From: Pseudoroseicyclus aestuarii
Lineage (GTDB): Bacteria; Pseudomonadota; Alphaproteobacteria; Rhodobacterales; Rhodobacteraceae
Length of the DNA: 64,000 bases
Assembly: GCF_003217255.1 (NCBI RefSeq)
Contig: NZ_QJTE01000002.1
Location: 248,001 to 312,000, forward strand
Reading direction: 5' to 3'
Part shown: positions 16,937 to 24,962 of the stretch, in pieces
How positions within the stretch are numbered: the stretch's first letter is position 1
Layout: each line of letters begins with the position of its first letter
Translations under genes and position numbers: made by a program
Notes under the pieces: model-generated
Told to the model about the DNA's origin: nothing
Database searches by the model: none
Seen by the model: only the letters and a program-made list of their open reading frames with translations

Positions 16937-17588
16937 AAAGCGGGCTCAGCGCCTCGAGGCTGAGGTCGCGGGCCGGGGCGTCGATCAGCACCGCGCCATC
17001 CTTCAGCCCGACGATGCGGGTCGCCGTCGCCAAGGCCGCCTCGCGGTCGTGCAGGGCAAGCACCAGTGTCTGAAACCGCCCTGTCAGGGCCTCCAGCAGC
17101 GCCGCCCCCTGCACCGGATCGACCGCGCTGACAGGTTCGTCGCCCAGAACGGCATCGCCGCCGCGGAACAGCGCGCGGGCCAGCGCCGTGCGCTGCCGCT
17201 GCCCGCCCGACAGCGCCTCGACCGGGCGCCTCTCGAACCCCGACAGGCCGACTTCGGCGATGACCGGGTCCGTGGCCGCGCGCTCGCGCGCCAGCGGGCG
17301 GACGAGGTTCAGCAGGTTGTAGGCGGACCGATGATCGTCGAGCCGCCCCATCCAGACGTTATGATGCACCGAGAGCGGCCCGACGAGGCCGTGGTCCTGC
17401 GGGATCAGCGCAATGCGCCCCGGCAGCCGGTCCCGGATCGCGCTCAGCAGGGTCGATTTCCCGGCCCCGCTGCGGCCCAGCAGCACCAGCCGCTCGCCCG
17501 CGTGCAGGGTCAGGTGCAAACCGGACAGGACCGGCTGGCCGGGCCAGCCGATATCCTCGCCCTCGAAGCGGACGAGCGCCTCTGTCAC
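16929..17588 (-). CDS. ABC transporter ATP-binding protein (PhnC-like)
   Basis: The nucleotide-binding subunit has Walker A GRSGAGKST near residue 33, Q-loop ALIPQDHGLV, signature LSGGQRQR, an unusual Walker B (DAVLGDEP) and the switch histidine in LHDRE. The length is 219 residues, short for PhnC (about 250). I chose GTG 17588 because it overlaps the stop of the binding-protein gene (GTGA); the upstream frame is a shadow of that gene. It energises the fused permease encoded next. Confidence 0.86.
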   Translation of the reverse strand: MTEALVRFEGEDIGWPGQPVLSGLHLTLHAGERLVLLGRSGAGKSTLLSAIRDRLPGRIALIPQDHGLVGPLSVHHNVWMGRLDDHRSAYNLLNLVRPLARERAATDPVIAEVGLSGFERRPVEALSGGQRQRTALARALFRGGDAVLGDEPVSAVDPVQGAALLEALTGRFQTLVLALHDREAALATATRIVGLKDGAVLIDAPARDLSLEALSPLYD

Positions 17589-18436
17589 TCGATCAGGTCG
17601 AGCTGGCGCGCGGTCTCCTCGATCGGGGCGTAAAGCGCGTTGTCGGCCTCGATGAAGGCGCTGCGGGGGAACTGCTCCAGCAGCACGGGGTCTTCCATGC
17701 CGATCAGCGCCGCCTGCACGCGATCGGCAAAGCCTTCGCCCCAGCGGGCATCGACATCGCCGCGGATGGTCCAGTTGTAGTCGGGGTAGGCCGGGGTCTT
17801 CCACACCACGGTGGTGTTCTCGACCTCGGGCGCGCCCTCGGTCACCGCCTGCTCGTAGACGCTGAAGTTCAGCGCGCCGACCTCGTAGGCGCCGGAGGAG
17901 ACGAGGCGCAGGGTCTGCCCGTGGTCGCCCGAGAAGCCGACGTCGGCGAAGTAGTCCTCGGGCGCCTCGCCCGTCTCTTCGCGGATGTAGAACTCGGGCA
18001 TCAGCCGGCCCGAGGTGCTGGTCTGCGCGCCGAAGGTGAAGCGCAGGCCTTCCATGTCCGGGAAGTCGTCCGAGGCTTCGATGCCGGTCTCGTCGTTGGC
18101 GATGAAGTAGGTCACAAATTGCGCATCCTCGGCGCCCTGCGCGATGGCGCGGCTTTCGGGGACCAGCATCCGCGCCTGCACGCCCGAGAGCCCGCCAAAC
18201 CAGGCCAGCTGGATCTGGTCGTTGCGGAAGGCGGTGACGGCGGCGGCGTAGCTTTTGACCGGGATGTATTCGACCGGCACCTCGAGCGTCTCGGACAGGT
18301 AATCCGCGACCTGGCCAAAGCGCTCGGTCAGGCGCGTCTCGTCGTCGTCGGGGATGGCCGAGAAATAGAGCGTGTCCTGCGCAGCGGCAGAGCCGGCGGC
18401 GAGGGTGGCGACGAGGGCGAGGGGCGCGAGACGCAT
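17585..18436 (-). CDS. PhnD/putative selenate-type ABC transporter substrate-binding protein
   Basis: A signal peptide (residues 1-19, ending AAAQD) precedes a periplasmic binding protein of 283 residues. It carries the family pattern VPVEYIPVKSYAAAVTAFR and IQLAWFGGLSGVQAR. From memory these segments are closest to the subfamily named putative selenate ABC transporter periplasmic protein, a branch of the PhnD phosphonate/phosphite binders. No selenium-metabolism gene (selA, selB, selD) or phosphonate lyase gene lies nearby, so the ligand is open. It is the first gene of the three-gene operon. Confidence 0.83.
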   Translation of the reverse strand: MRLAPLALVATLAAGSAAAQDTLYFSAIPDDDETRLTERFGQVADYLSETLEVPVEYIPVKSYAAAVTAFRNDQIQLAWFGGLSGVQARMLVPESRAIAQGAEDAQFVTYFIANDETGIEASDDFPDMEGLRFTFGAQTSTSGRLMPEFYIREETGEAPEDYFADVGFSGDHGQTLRLVSSGAYEVGALNFSVYEQAVTEGAPEVENTTVVWKTPAYPDYNWTIRGDVDARWGEGFADRVQAALIGMEDPVLLEQFPRSAFIEADNALYAPIEETARQLDLIE

Positions 18437-18478
18437 GGTGTCATCCGGATACTGGGTCGTTTGCCGCTGGTTAGCGCA

Positions 18479-18503
18479 CCCGCCCCCGCTTGGCGAGGGC
18501 GGG
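18479..18503 (-). terminator. Possible terminator hairpin after fepA
   Basis: CCCGCCC at 18479-18485 can pair with GGGCGGG at 18497-18503 around an 11-base loop. It lies 12 bases beyond the fepA stop on the minus strand. No T-run follows, so it is only a weak terminator candidate. Confidence 0.35.
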
Positions 18504-18514
18504 CGGCAGGGGCC

Positions 18515-20734
18515 CTAGAAGCTGGCCGAAAGACCGACGAAGACGGATCGGCCCGGCTCGTTGTAGGTGTTCGCGCCCTCGCCCGACCGCAGCAGCCGCT
18601 CGTCGAAGAGGTTCTTGATCCCGCCCTTCAGCGCGACCGCCTCGGTGAGCTGGTAGGTCGTCGTCAGCCCGAAGAGGGTATAGGGATCGACCGGATCGGT
18701 ATCCTCGATCTCGGCGCCGCTGGTAACGCTGGTCTGCGCGGCGGGCGTCTCGCCGTAGTGCGTCAGGTAGAGGTTCAGGGTCCAGGCGTCGGTGGCCTGC
18801 CAGTCGAGGCTGCTGTTGATCGTGTAGTCCGGCACCAGAGACAGCGGATCGCCCGTCACCTTGTTCTCGGAATCCATCACGGTGGCATTGGTCGACCATG
18901 TCAGAGTCTCGCTCAGCGGGACGCTCAGGTTCGCCTCGAGGCCCTGGATCGTCGCCTCAGTCACGTTCTGCCAGCGGAAGACCTTGCTACTCCGGCCGTC
19001 GCGGGTGTCGTAGATCCCGACCGGCTCCAGCCCGGCGGTGATCTTGTCGTCGTAGTCGTTGTGGAAGTAGGTCACGCCCGCAACCACGCCGCCCGCGCCG
19101 CGATAGGCCAGCCCGATCTCGCTGTTCCACGATGTCTCGTGGTCCAGATCCGCGTTGCCGAGGATGTAGCAGCCGCCACTACTGCTTTGGTTGACCGGGC
19201 ATCCGTTCCCGCGCGTGTAGTACAGGTAATCGGGGTTCAGCTGGAACAGGTTCGGCGCCTTGAAGGCCCGGCTGATGCCCAGCTTCAGCTCGAAGGCGCT
19301 GCTCATCTGCCATGTCGCGTTGACGCTGGGCGAGAGGGTGAAGCCCGCCTCGCTGTGCAGATCGGCGCGCAGGCCCGAGGTCAGCGTCCAGGCATCCGAG
19401 AGCTGCCAGTTCTCCTCGGCGTAAAGACCCAGCGAATGGGCGTCGGTCGTCGGATCGCGGTCTTCCGACGCGGTCGCCGTGCCATCGACGTCGGTGTTGA
19501 GGTCGAGGCCGTTGTCCACGGTCTCGTCGTCCATCCACTCGCCGCGGTACTCGGCGCCGAAGGTCAGCGTGCGCGCGGCGCGGACGATGTTCCATTCGGA
19601 CTTGGCGGTCACGGTGTCCAGCGTGATGGTGCTGGTGTCGGTGGAGTTGATCGTGCCCTCGCCGCCGCCGGCGAAGCCCTCGGTCAGGCGCTCGTTCTCG
19701 CTATGCTCCCATTGCAGGTAGCTTTGCGAATCGCCGAAGCCGTAGAGGCCGTCGTGGCTGAGGGCGAGCGTCCGGCGGTCGATCCGGTTGGTCTCTTCCC
19801 CGATCAGGTCGATCACTTCGCCCGCGTCATCCTCGACGTCGTCCACCACGCCGCGGAACAGCGAATCGCCCGCGTATGCGTTGGACTGGCGGCTGAGGCC
19901 AAGCTCCGCGCCCCAAGTGTGCATGGCATTCGGGCGGTAATCGAGCGCGATGTTGCCATCGGTGTTGTTCACCCCTTCGCGGCCTGCGTAGACGGTTTCA
20001 CCTTCGTCCACCGCATCGGCGTTCAGCGCGGGATCGTCGCCCTCGGTCTCGTTCCGGTTCAGGTAGGCGCGGTAGGACAGCGTCTCTGACAGCGGCCCGC
20101 CGAACAGCACGTTGGCGCGGCGGGACCCGCCCTCGAGGCTGTCCTCGGGGCGCTCGTAATGGAGACTAAAGGTCACGAAGCGCTCTGCGGGCCGCTTGGT
20201 GATGATGTTCACCACGCCGCCCGATGCGCCGGATCCGTAGCGGGCGGCGGCCGGGCCGCGCAGGACCTCGATCCGCTCGACCAGCTCGGCCGGGACCCAG
20301 TTCGAATCGCCCCGCGTGTCCCGCTCGCCCGAGCGGCCCATGCGGACAGAGTTGCGCGACAGGGCCGGGCGCCCGTCGATCAGGATCAGCGTGTTCTCTG
20401 GCCCCATGCCGCGCAAGTCGATCTGGCGGTTGTTGCCGCGCTGGCCTGTGGTGGTGTTGCCGGTCAGGTTCACGCCGGGCTGGCGGCGGATGATCTCGGA
20501 GATGTCGTTGGCCGGGGGATAGGCCTCGAGATCCTCTTCCGAGATGGTCGAGACACCGGGCGCCTGCTTCAGCTCCTCCGAGGCGGCCTGCACGATGATC
20601 GGGTCGAGCGTAACGGGCAGGTCGAGGTCATAGGCGCCGAGACCTGCCTCCTGCGCGCCCGCCGGGGCGGCCAGCGCCGCGACGACGGCGAGGAGAGAGG
20701 GTCCCCGGAACCGGCCGGAGAGGGAATGGGTCAT
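18515..20734 (-). CDS. fepA: TonB-dependent ferric catecholate (enterobactin-type) receptor FepA
   Basis: This is an outer-membrane receptor of 739 residues. A signal peptide (about 1-27) is followed by a TonB box-like DPIIVQA. The plug domain has segments nearly identical to what I recall of E. coli FepA: APGVSTISEEDLE, PGVNLTGNTTTGQRGNNRQ, RGMGPENTLILIDG, GERDTRGDSNWVP and RIEVLRGPAAARYGSGA. A 22-strand barrel follows and ends in aromatic SASF. Two cysteines in NGCPVNQSSSGGC could form an extracellular-loop disulfide. Its neighbours make and import a catecholate siderophore, which supports ferric enterobactin or a close relative as ligand. Promoter candidate motif at 20851-20870. Confidence 0.92.
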   Translation of the reverse strand: MTHSLSGRFRGPSLLAVVAALAAPAGAQEAGLGAYDLDLPVTLDPIIVQAASEELKQAPGVSTISEEDLEAYPPANDISEIIRRQPGVNLTGNTTTGQRGNNRQIDLRGMGPENTLILIDGRPALSRNSVRMGRSGERDTRGDSNWVPAELVERIEVLRGPAAARYGSGASGGVVNIITKRPAERFVTFSLHYERPEDSLEGGSRRANVLFGGPLSETLSYRAYLNRNETEGDDPALNADAVDEGETVYAGREGVNNTDGNIALDYRPNAMHTWGAELGLSRQSNAYAGDSLFRGVVDDVEDDAGEVIDLIGEETNRIDRRTLALSHDGLYGFGDSQSYLQWEHSENERLTEGFAGGGEGTINSTDTSTITLDTVTAKSEWNIVRAARTLTFGAEYRGEWMDDETVDNGLDLNTDVDGTATASEDRDPTTDAHSLGLYAEENWQLSDAWTLTSGLRADLHSEAGFTLSPSVNATWQMSSAFELKLGISRAFKAPNLFQLNPDYLYYTRGNGCPVNQSSSGGCYILGNADLDHETSWNSEIGLAYRGAGGVVAGVTYFHNDYDDKITAGLEPVGIYDTRDGRSSKVFRWQNVTEATIQGLEANLSVPLSETLTWSTNATVMDSENKVTGDPLSLVPDYTINSSLDWQATDAWTLNLYLTHYGETPAAQTSVTSGAEIEDTDPVDPYTLFGLTTTYQLTEAVALKGGIKNLFDERLLRSGEGANTYNEPGRSVFVGLSASF

Positions 20735-20850
20735 GGCAGCGTCCTTTTCGTTTCGGAAGCCGCGAGTCGTCTGTCTTGTCTGCTAGGGACTGGATGGAGG
20801 CACGCAGGTGGGAATGTGAGGCCCTGCTAAGGGGCAGCATGAACCTTATC

Positions 20851-20870
20851 AATTCTGTCGGGTATCTCGG
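20851..20870. promoter_or_regulatory. Putative iron-responsive motif upstream of fepA
   Basis: AATTCTGTCGGGTATCTCGG on the plus strand matches motifs at 28113-28132 and 31983-32002 with a shared shape: AT-run, GTC, three bases, TA, pyrimidine-rich CG. It lies about 117 bases before the fepA ATG, in the 173-base gap after entF. Confidence 0.45.
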
Positions 20871-20907
20871 CGCGGCAGAGTGACATTTGCGCGACAGGAG
20901 GGGCGGA

Positions 20908-23900
20908 TCAGGCGCCCGAGAGGTGCGGCGCAAGGAGGGCGGCGACCTGCGCGCTCGCCTCGGCTCCGGTCATCTGGGCATGGCGCAGCGGCAGCGCCTC
21001 GGTCTGCAGCTTGCCGCAGAGCGGGCGCCACATCTCGGGCTTCAGGCGCCCGGAGGTGTGCTCCCGTGCCGCGGCGACATGCAGCAGGGGGCCCTTGAGC
21101 GCCCGGTCCTCGTGGCGCCGGACGAGGGCGTTCGTCCCCTGCACCGCGCGCACGACGCCCTCGGCCACAGCGGGGGGCAGCAGGCCCAAAGGACTGCCGC
21201 GCTCGCGGAGAAAGGCAAGGATCTGCGCCTTCTCCACCAGCTCCGGATACGCTTCCGGGTCGATCCCCGACAGCGCCAGCAGGGCGCGCAGCGCGTCGCT
21301 GCGGTTCGGTTCGGGATCGTCCCGCCAGGCCGCGGCGGGATAGGCGTCGAGCAGGCAGAGCGCGCCCAGCGTCAGCCCCGCCCGCTCGACCTGAACCGCC
21401 AATTCCTGCGCGAGGATGCCGCCAAGCGACCAGCCGAGCAGGTGCACCGGGGCGCCCTTGGGGTGCTGCGTCAGGATCCGTGCAAGGTAGCCCGAGGCCA
21501 GCGCCTCAAGACTGCCCGGAAGCGTTTCGCCGGGGTCGAGCGCGGGCGACTGGACCCCGACCACCGGCCGGTTCGGCAGCGCCCGCGCGAGGTCGCGGTA
21601 GCACCAGGCCAGCCCGCCGGCGGGATGCACCGCGTAAAGCGGCGGCAGCGCGCCGGAGCCGAGGCGGATCAGCGGGCCGAGGCCGTGGTCGGCGCGGTCC
21701 AGGCGCTGGGCGAGGGCGGCGACGCCCGGTGCCTCGAACACAGCGCCGAGACCGGGATCGCGGCCCAGCCGCTCTTCCAGCAGCAGCGTCAGCCGCACTG
21801 CCGAGAGGCTGTCGCCGCCAAGGGCGAAGAATTCCGCCTCGGCGCTGGGCGGCGCGGGGAGGTCCAGCACCTCGGCCATGGCCTGCGCGACGATTGCCTC
21901 CGCGCCCGGCGCGGGGGCGCGCCCCTGCTGCACCGCGATTTCTGGCGCGGGCAGGGCGCGGCGGTCGAGCTTGCCGTTGGCGGTCAGCGGCAGCGCCTCC
22001 ATCGCGACATAGGCGGCGGGGCGCATCGCTGCGGGCAGGGTTCCGGCGGCGGCCTCGCGCAGCGCCTCCAGTCCCGCGCCGGGGCACAGCACGACATGGG
22101 CCACCAGTAGCATCCCCGGCCGCCCCTCGCGCCCGGTGACGGCGGCATCAAGCACGAGGCCGGTGCGGCGCAGACCGGCGGCGACCTCTCCGGGTTCGAC
22201 CCTTACGCCGCGGATCTTCAGCTGGTCGTCGGCGCGGCCAAGGTAGTCGATGGCCCCGTCCGCCCGCCGCCGCGCCCTGTCGCCGGTGTCGTACATCCGC
22301 GCGCCCGGCACGAAGGGATCGGGCAGGAAGCGGGCCTGCGTCAGGTCGTCCCGGTTCAGGTAGCCGCGCGCCAGCTGCCGCCCGGCAATCCAGAGCGTGC
22401 CGGCGAGGCCCTGCGGCAGAGGGCGGCGGTGGTCGTCCAGGATGTAGAGACGCGTGTTCCAGACCGGGTGGCCGATGGGCACGGGCTGGCTGTCGTCGCC
22501 AGCCCCCGCGTCCCAGAAGGAGACGTCCACCGCCGCCTCCGTCGGTCCGTAGAGGTTGTGCAGCTGCGCGGTCAGCCGCTGGTGCACCGCGTCGCGCAGG
22601 GCGGCGGGCAGCGCCTCGCCGCTGGTGAAAAGGCGCAGCGGCGGCAGGCCGGCGCTTTCCTTCGCGCGCAGGAAGAGGGTCAGCATCGAGGGGACGAAGT
22701 GCAGCGTGGTGATGCCATGGGCGCGGATCAGCCCGGCAATGGTGGCCGGGTCGCGATGCGCGCTGGGCGGCGCCATGGCCAGCCGCGCGCCGCAGATCAG
22801 CGGCAGGAAGAATTCCCAGACCGAGACATCGAAGGTGGCGGGCGTCTTCTGCAGGATGCGGTCGGCGGGTCCGATCCCGTACTGGTCGCGCATCCACAGC
22901 AGGCGGTTCACGATGGCGGAATGTTCCACGACGACCCCCTTGGGCGCGCCGGTGGAGCCTGAGGTGAAGATGACATAGGCCGGATCGCCGGGCGCCGGCC
23001 CCTCCGGCGCGGCGCCTGTCGTGGGCCAGTCGCTGGGGCGCAGGGTGAGCAGCAGCCCCTCCTCCTCCGCCAGCAAGGCCACCGGCTGCGCCGTCTCGAA
23101 GATCGCCTGCTTGCGGCTTTCCGGATCCTCCGGATCCACCGGCAGGTAGGCGGCACCGCTGCGCATCACGGCCAGCAGCGCCACGACCAGCCCGGCAGAG
23201 CGGGGGAGGGAGACCGCGACGATGCGCCCCGGCCCGGCGCCGCGCCGCGCCAGCTCTGCCGCCAGCGCCGCGCTTCGGGTGTCGAGATCGGCGGCAGTCA
23301 GGCTCTCGCTCTCACTTGTGACGGCCAGCGCCTGCGGGTCGCGCGCCAGCCCTTCGGCGATCAGGGCGGTCAGCGTTGTCTCGGGCACCGGGTGCGCCGT
23401 GGCATTGGCGCCATGCACCTCGGCCAGCGCCTCCTCCGGCGTAGCGAGCGGCACCTGCGACAGGCTTTCGGCGGCGAGGGCAGCCGTCAGGAAGGCCATG
23501 AGGCGATCCGCGTGGCCCTGCACCTCGGCCCTTGTGTAGAGACTGGGATTGGCGTCGATCTCCAGCGTCAGACCCTGTTCCGGCAGGCCGCGCAGGGTCA
23601 CGGTGATGTCGTCGACGGAGCCGGCGCCCGTTACCTCCATCCGCGCGGTGCAGCCCGCAATCGCCGGAGCCGCCTCGAAAGGCAGGATGTTGACCAGCGG
23701 CCCGTGCAGCCGCCGCGTCCCGCCGATGCGCCCCAGCCGGCGGCGCAGGACCTCGGACCGAAAGCGCCCGTGCCGCCGCGTCTGCCGCAGGTCCTGCGCG
23801 ACCTCGGAGGCGAAGACCTCGAGCGGGGCGCCCTCGTCCCCCCGCAGCCGCAGCGGCAGCACGTTGACCATGGTGCAGGGCACGCGGGCGGCCTTGCTGC

Positions 23901-24729
23901 CCATGCGGCCCATATGCGGCACGCCCAGCACCGCCTCGCCGCTGTTTCCCGTGAAACGCCGGACATAGGCGCCGACCAGCGCCACGGCCATGTCGGGCCA
24001 GGAGAGGTCCGCCGCCTCGGCCCGCTGCGCGAGGCGCTGGGCGAGCCTATCGGGCAGGGGCAGCCGCGCGCGGTGAAAGGCATGGGCCGAAACGGCGCGC
24101 CCCTCGGCAAGACCCGTGACCTCCGGCAGATCGGCGAGGGCCGCGTCCCAGAAGGCAAGGTCCCGCGCGCGCTTGTCACCGTCGCGATAGGCGGCATCCT
24201 CCTCGACCGCGCGGGCGAGCGGAGACAGCGCCGGGGGCGCCTTTTGCCCCTGCACCGCGGCGGAATAAAGATCGCCCACCCGCCGGGTGATCAGGATCAT
24301 GCCATAGCCGTCGAGCGCGAGGTGATGCGCCATCTGGTGCCAGAGGAACCGCTCCGGCCCCAGCCGGTACAGCGTGAAACAGGCAAGAGGGCCCCGCGCC
24401 AGGTTGGCCGGCTGGGCCTCTGCCGCGTGGATCGCGGCAAGGGCCTCGGCCTCGGGCTCGGCGGCGGACGAAACGTCCACATACTGCGGCTCCGGGGGCG
24501 CCCCGACACTCTGCTGCACCCCCTCCGGCCCCTGGGAAAAGCGCAGCGACAGCGCCTCGGCCTCGCCGATCATCCGGGACACGGCATCCTGGAACAGCGC
24601 CACGTCGAGCGGGCCGTCGATCCGGGTATACTGCCCGGTGTTGAAGACGGGGTTCTCGGGGTCGAGCGCCTGGGCATACCAGATGCCCTCCTGCGCCTCG
24701 GTCAGCGGCGCGCCCCCGGCGGCGATCAT
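20908..24729 (-). CDS. entF: EntF-like non-ribosomal peptide synthetase (C-A-T-TE)
   Basis: The 1273-residue protein has four domains. Condensation (about 1-430) has HHLALDG at 135-141. Adenylation (about 450-930) has IFTSGSTGAPKG near 590 and YGPTEAAVD. The carrier domain has GGDSLS near 971. Thioesterase (about 1030-1273) has GWSLGG near 1100. The adenylation pocket can be read as D, V, W (FDVSVWEFF), H (LHFVPSM) and S, matching the serine code of E. coli EntF. It would join dihydroxybenzoate to serine and oligomerise the product on the thioesterase. ATG 24729 overlaps the carrier-protein stop. No phosphopantetheinyl transferase gene is nearby. Confidence 0.93.
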   Translation of the reverse strand: MIAAGGAPLTEAQEGIWYAQALDPENPVFNTGQYTRIDGPLDVALFQDAVSRMIGEAEALSLRFSQGPEGVQQSVGAPPEPQYVDVSSAAEPEAEALAAIHAAEAQPANLARGPLACFTLYRLGPERFLWHQMAHHLALDGYGMILITRRVGDLYSAAVQGQKAPPALSPLARAVEEDAAYRDGDKRARDLAFWDAALADLPEVTGLAEGRAVSAHAFHRARLPLPDRLAQRLAQRAEAADLSWPDMAVALVGAYVRRFTGNSGEAVLGVPHMGRMGSKAARVPCTMVNVLPLRLRGDEGAPLEVFASEVAQDLRQTRRHGRFRSEVLRRRLGRIGGTRRLHGPLVNILPFEAAPAIAGCTARMEVTGAGSVDDITVTLRGLPEQGLTLEIDANPSLYTRAEVQGHADRLMAFLTAALAAESLSQVPLATPEEALAEVHGANATAHPVPETTLTALIAEGLARDPQALAVTSESESLTAADLDTRSAALAAELARRGAGPGRIVAVSLPRSAGLVVALLAVMRSGAAYLPVDPEDPESRKQAIFETAQPVALLAEEEGLLLTLRPSDWPTTGAAPEGPAPGDPAYVIFTSGSTGAPKGVVVEHSAIVNRLLWMRDQYGIGPADRILQKTPATFDVSVWEFFLPLICGARLAMAPPSAHRDPATIAGLIRAHGITTLHFVPSMLTLFLRAKESAGLPPLRLFTSGEALPAALRDAVHQRLTAQLHNLYGPTEAAVDVSFWDAGAGDDSQPVPIGHPVWNTRLYILDDHRRPLPQGLAGTLWIAGRQLARGYLNRDDLTQARFLPDPFVPGARMYDTGDRARRRADGAIDYLGRADDQLKIRGVRVEPGEVAAGLRRTGLVLDAAVTGREGRPGMLLVAHVVLCPGAGLEALREAAAGTLPAAMRPAAYVAMEALPLTANGKLDRRALPAPEIAVQQGRAPAPGAEAIVAQAMAEVLDLPAPPSAEAEFFALGGDSLSAVRLTLLLEERLGRDPGLGAVFEAPGVAALAQRLDRADHGLGPLIRLGSGALPPLYAVHPAGGLAWCYRDLARALPNRPVVGVQSPALDPGETLPGSLEALASGYLARILTQHPKGAPVHLLGWSLGGILAQELAVQVERAGLTLGALCLLDAYPAAAWRDDPEPNRSDALRALLALSGIDPEAYPELVEKAQILAFLRERGSPLGLLPPAVAEGVVRAVQGTNALVRRHEDRALKGPLLHVAAAREHTSGRLKPEMWRPLCGKLQTEALPLRHAQMTGAEASAQVAALLAPHLSGA
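23943..23958. other. Degenerate parS-like palindrome inside entF
   Basis: TGTTTCCCGTGAAACG matches 14 of 16 bases of parS, with mismatches at positions 7 and 16. It lies about 23.7 kb from the near-perfect site at 263. It may be chance within coding sequence or a weak ParB site. Confidence 0.3.
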
Positions 24730-24962
24730 GCGCCCGCCGACTGCCGCGCCTGCACCACGGCCCACCAGCCGGACAGCGTCGGCTCTTCCATGAAGGCGCC
24801 GTAGTCAAGGCCGGGCAGACGCTCTTCCCAGGCCATCAGCAGGCGCATCGCGCGCATGGAATCGATGCCAAGGTCGGCGAGGTTCTCGTCGGGGTCGATA
24901 TCCTCCGGCGCCTCGTGCACCACCCGCGCCACGTCGGCGCGCATCTCGTCAAATGTCAGCAT
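24726..24962 (-). CDS. Free-standing aryl carrier protein
   Basis: This is a 78-residue phosphopantetheine carrier domain with the attachment motif [12 protein letters not shown] (Ser near residue 35), the form typical of aryl carrier proteins such as the C-terminal domain of EntB. In E. coli this domain is fused to isochorismatase; here it stands alone. It would hold the aryl acid activated by EntE and hand it to the condensation domain of EntF. Its start lies within the last 14 bases of entE and its stop overlaps the entF start, so the three are translated together. Confidence 0.88.
   Translation of the reverse strand: MLTFDEMRADVARVVHEAPEDIDPDENLADLGIDSMRAMRLLMAWEERLPGLDYGAFMEEPTLSGWWAVVQARQSAGA

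Noticed and set aside
17921-20089. Long plus-strand open frame of about 720 codons opposite phnD-like and fepA genes
   Set aside because: It mirrors the coding strand of two clear genes, has biased Arg/Val/Gly composition with no family motif, and GC-rich genomes commonly keep such frames open by chance.
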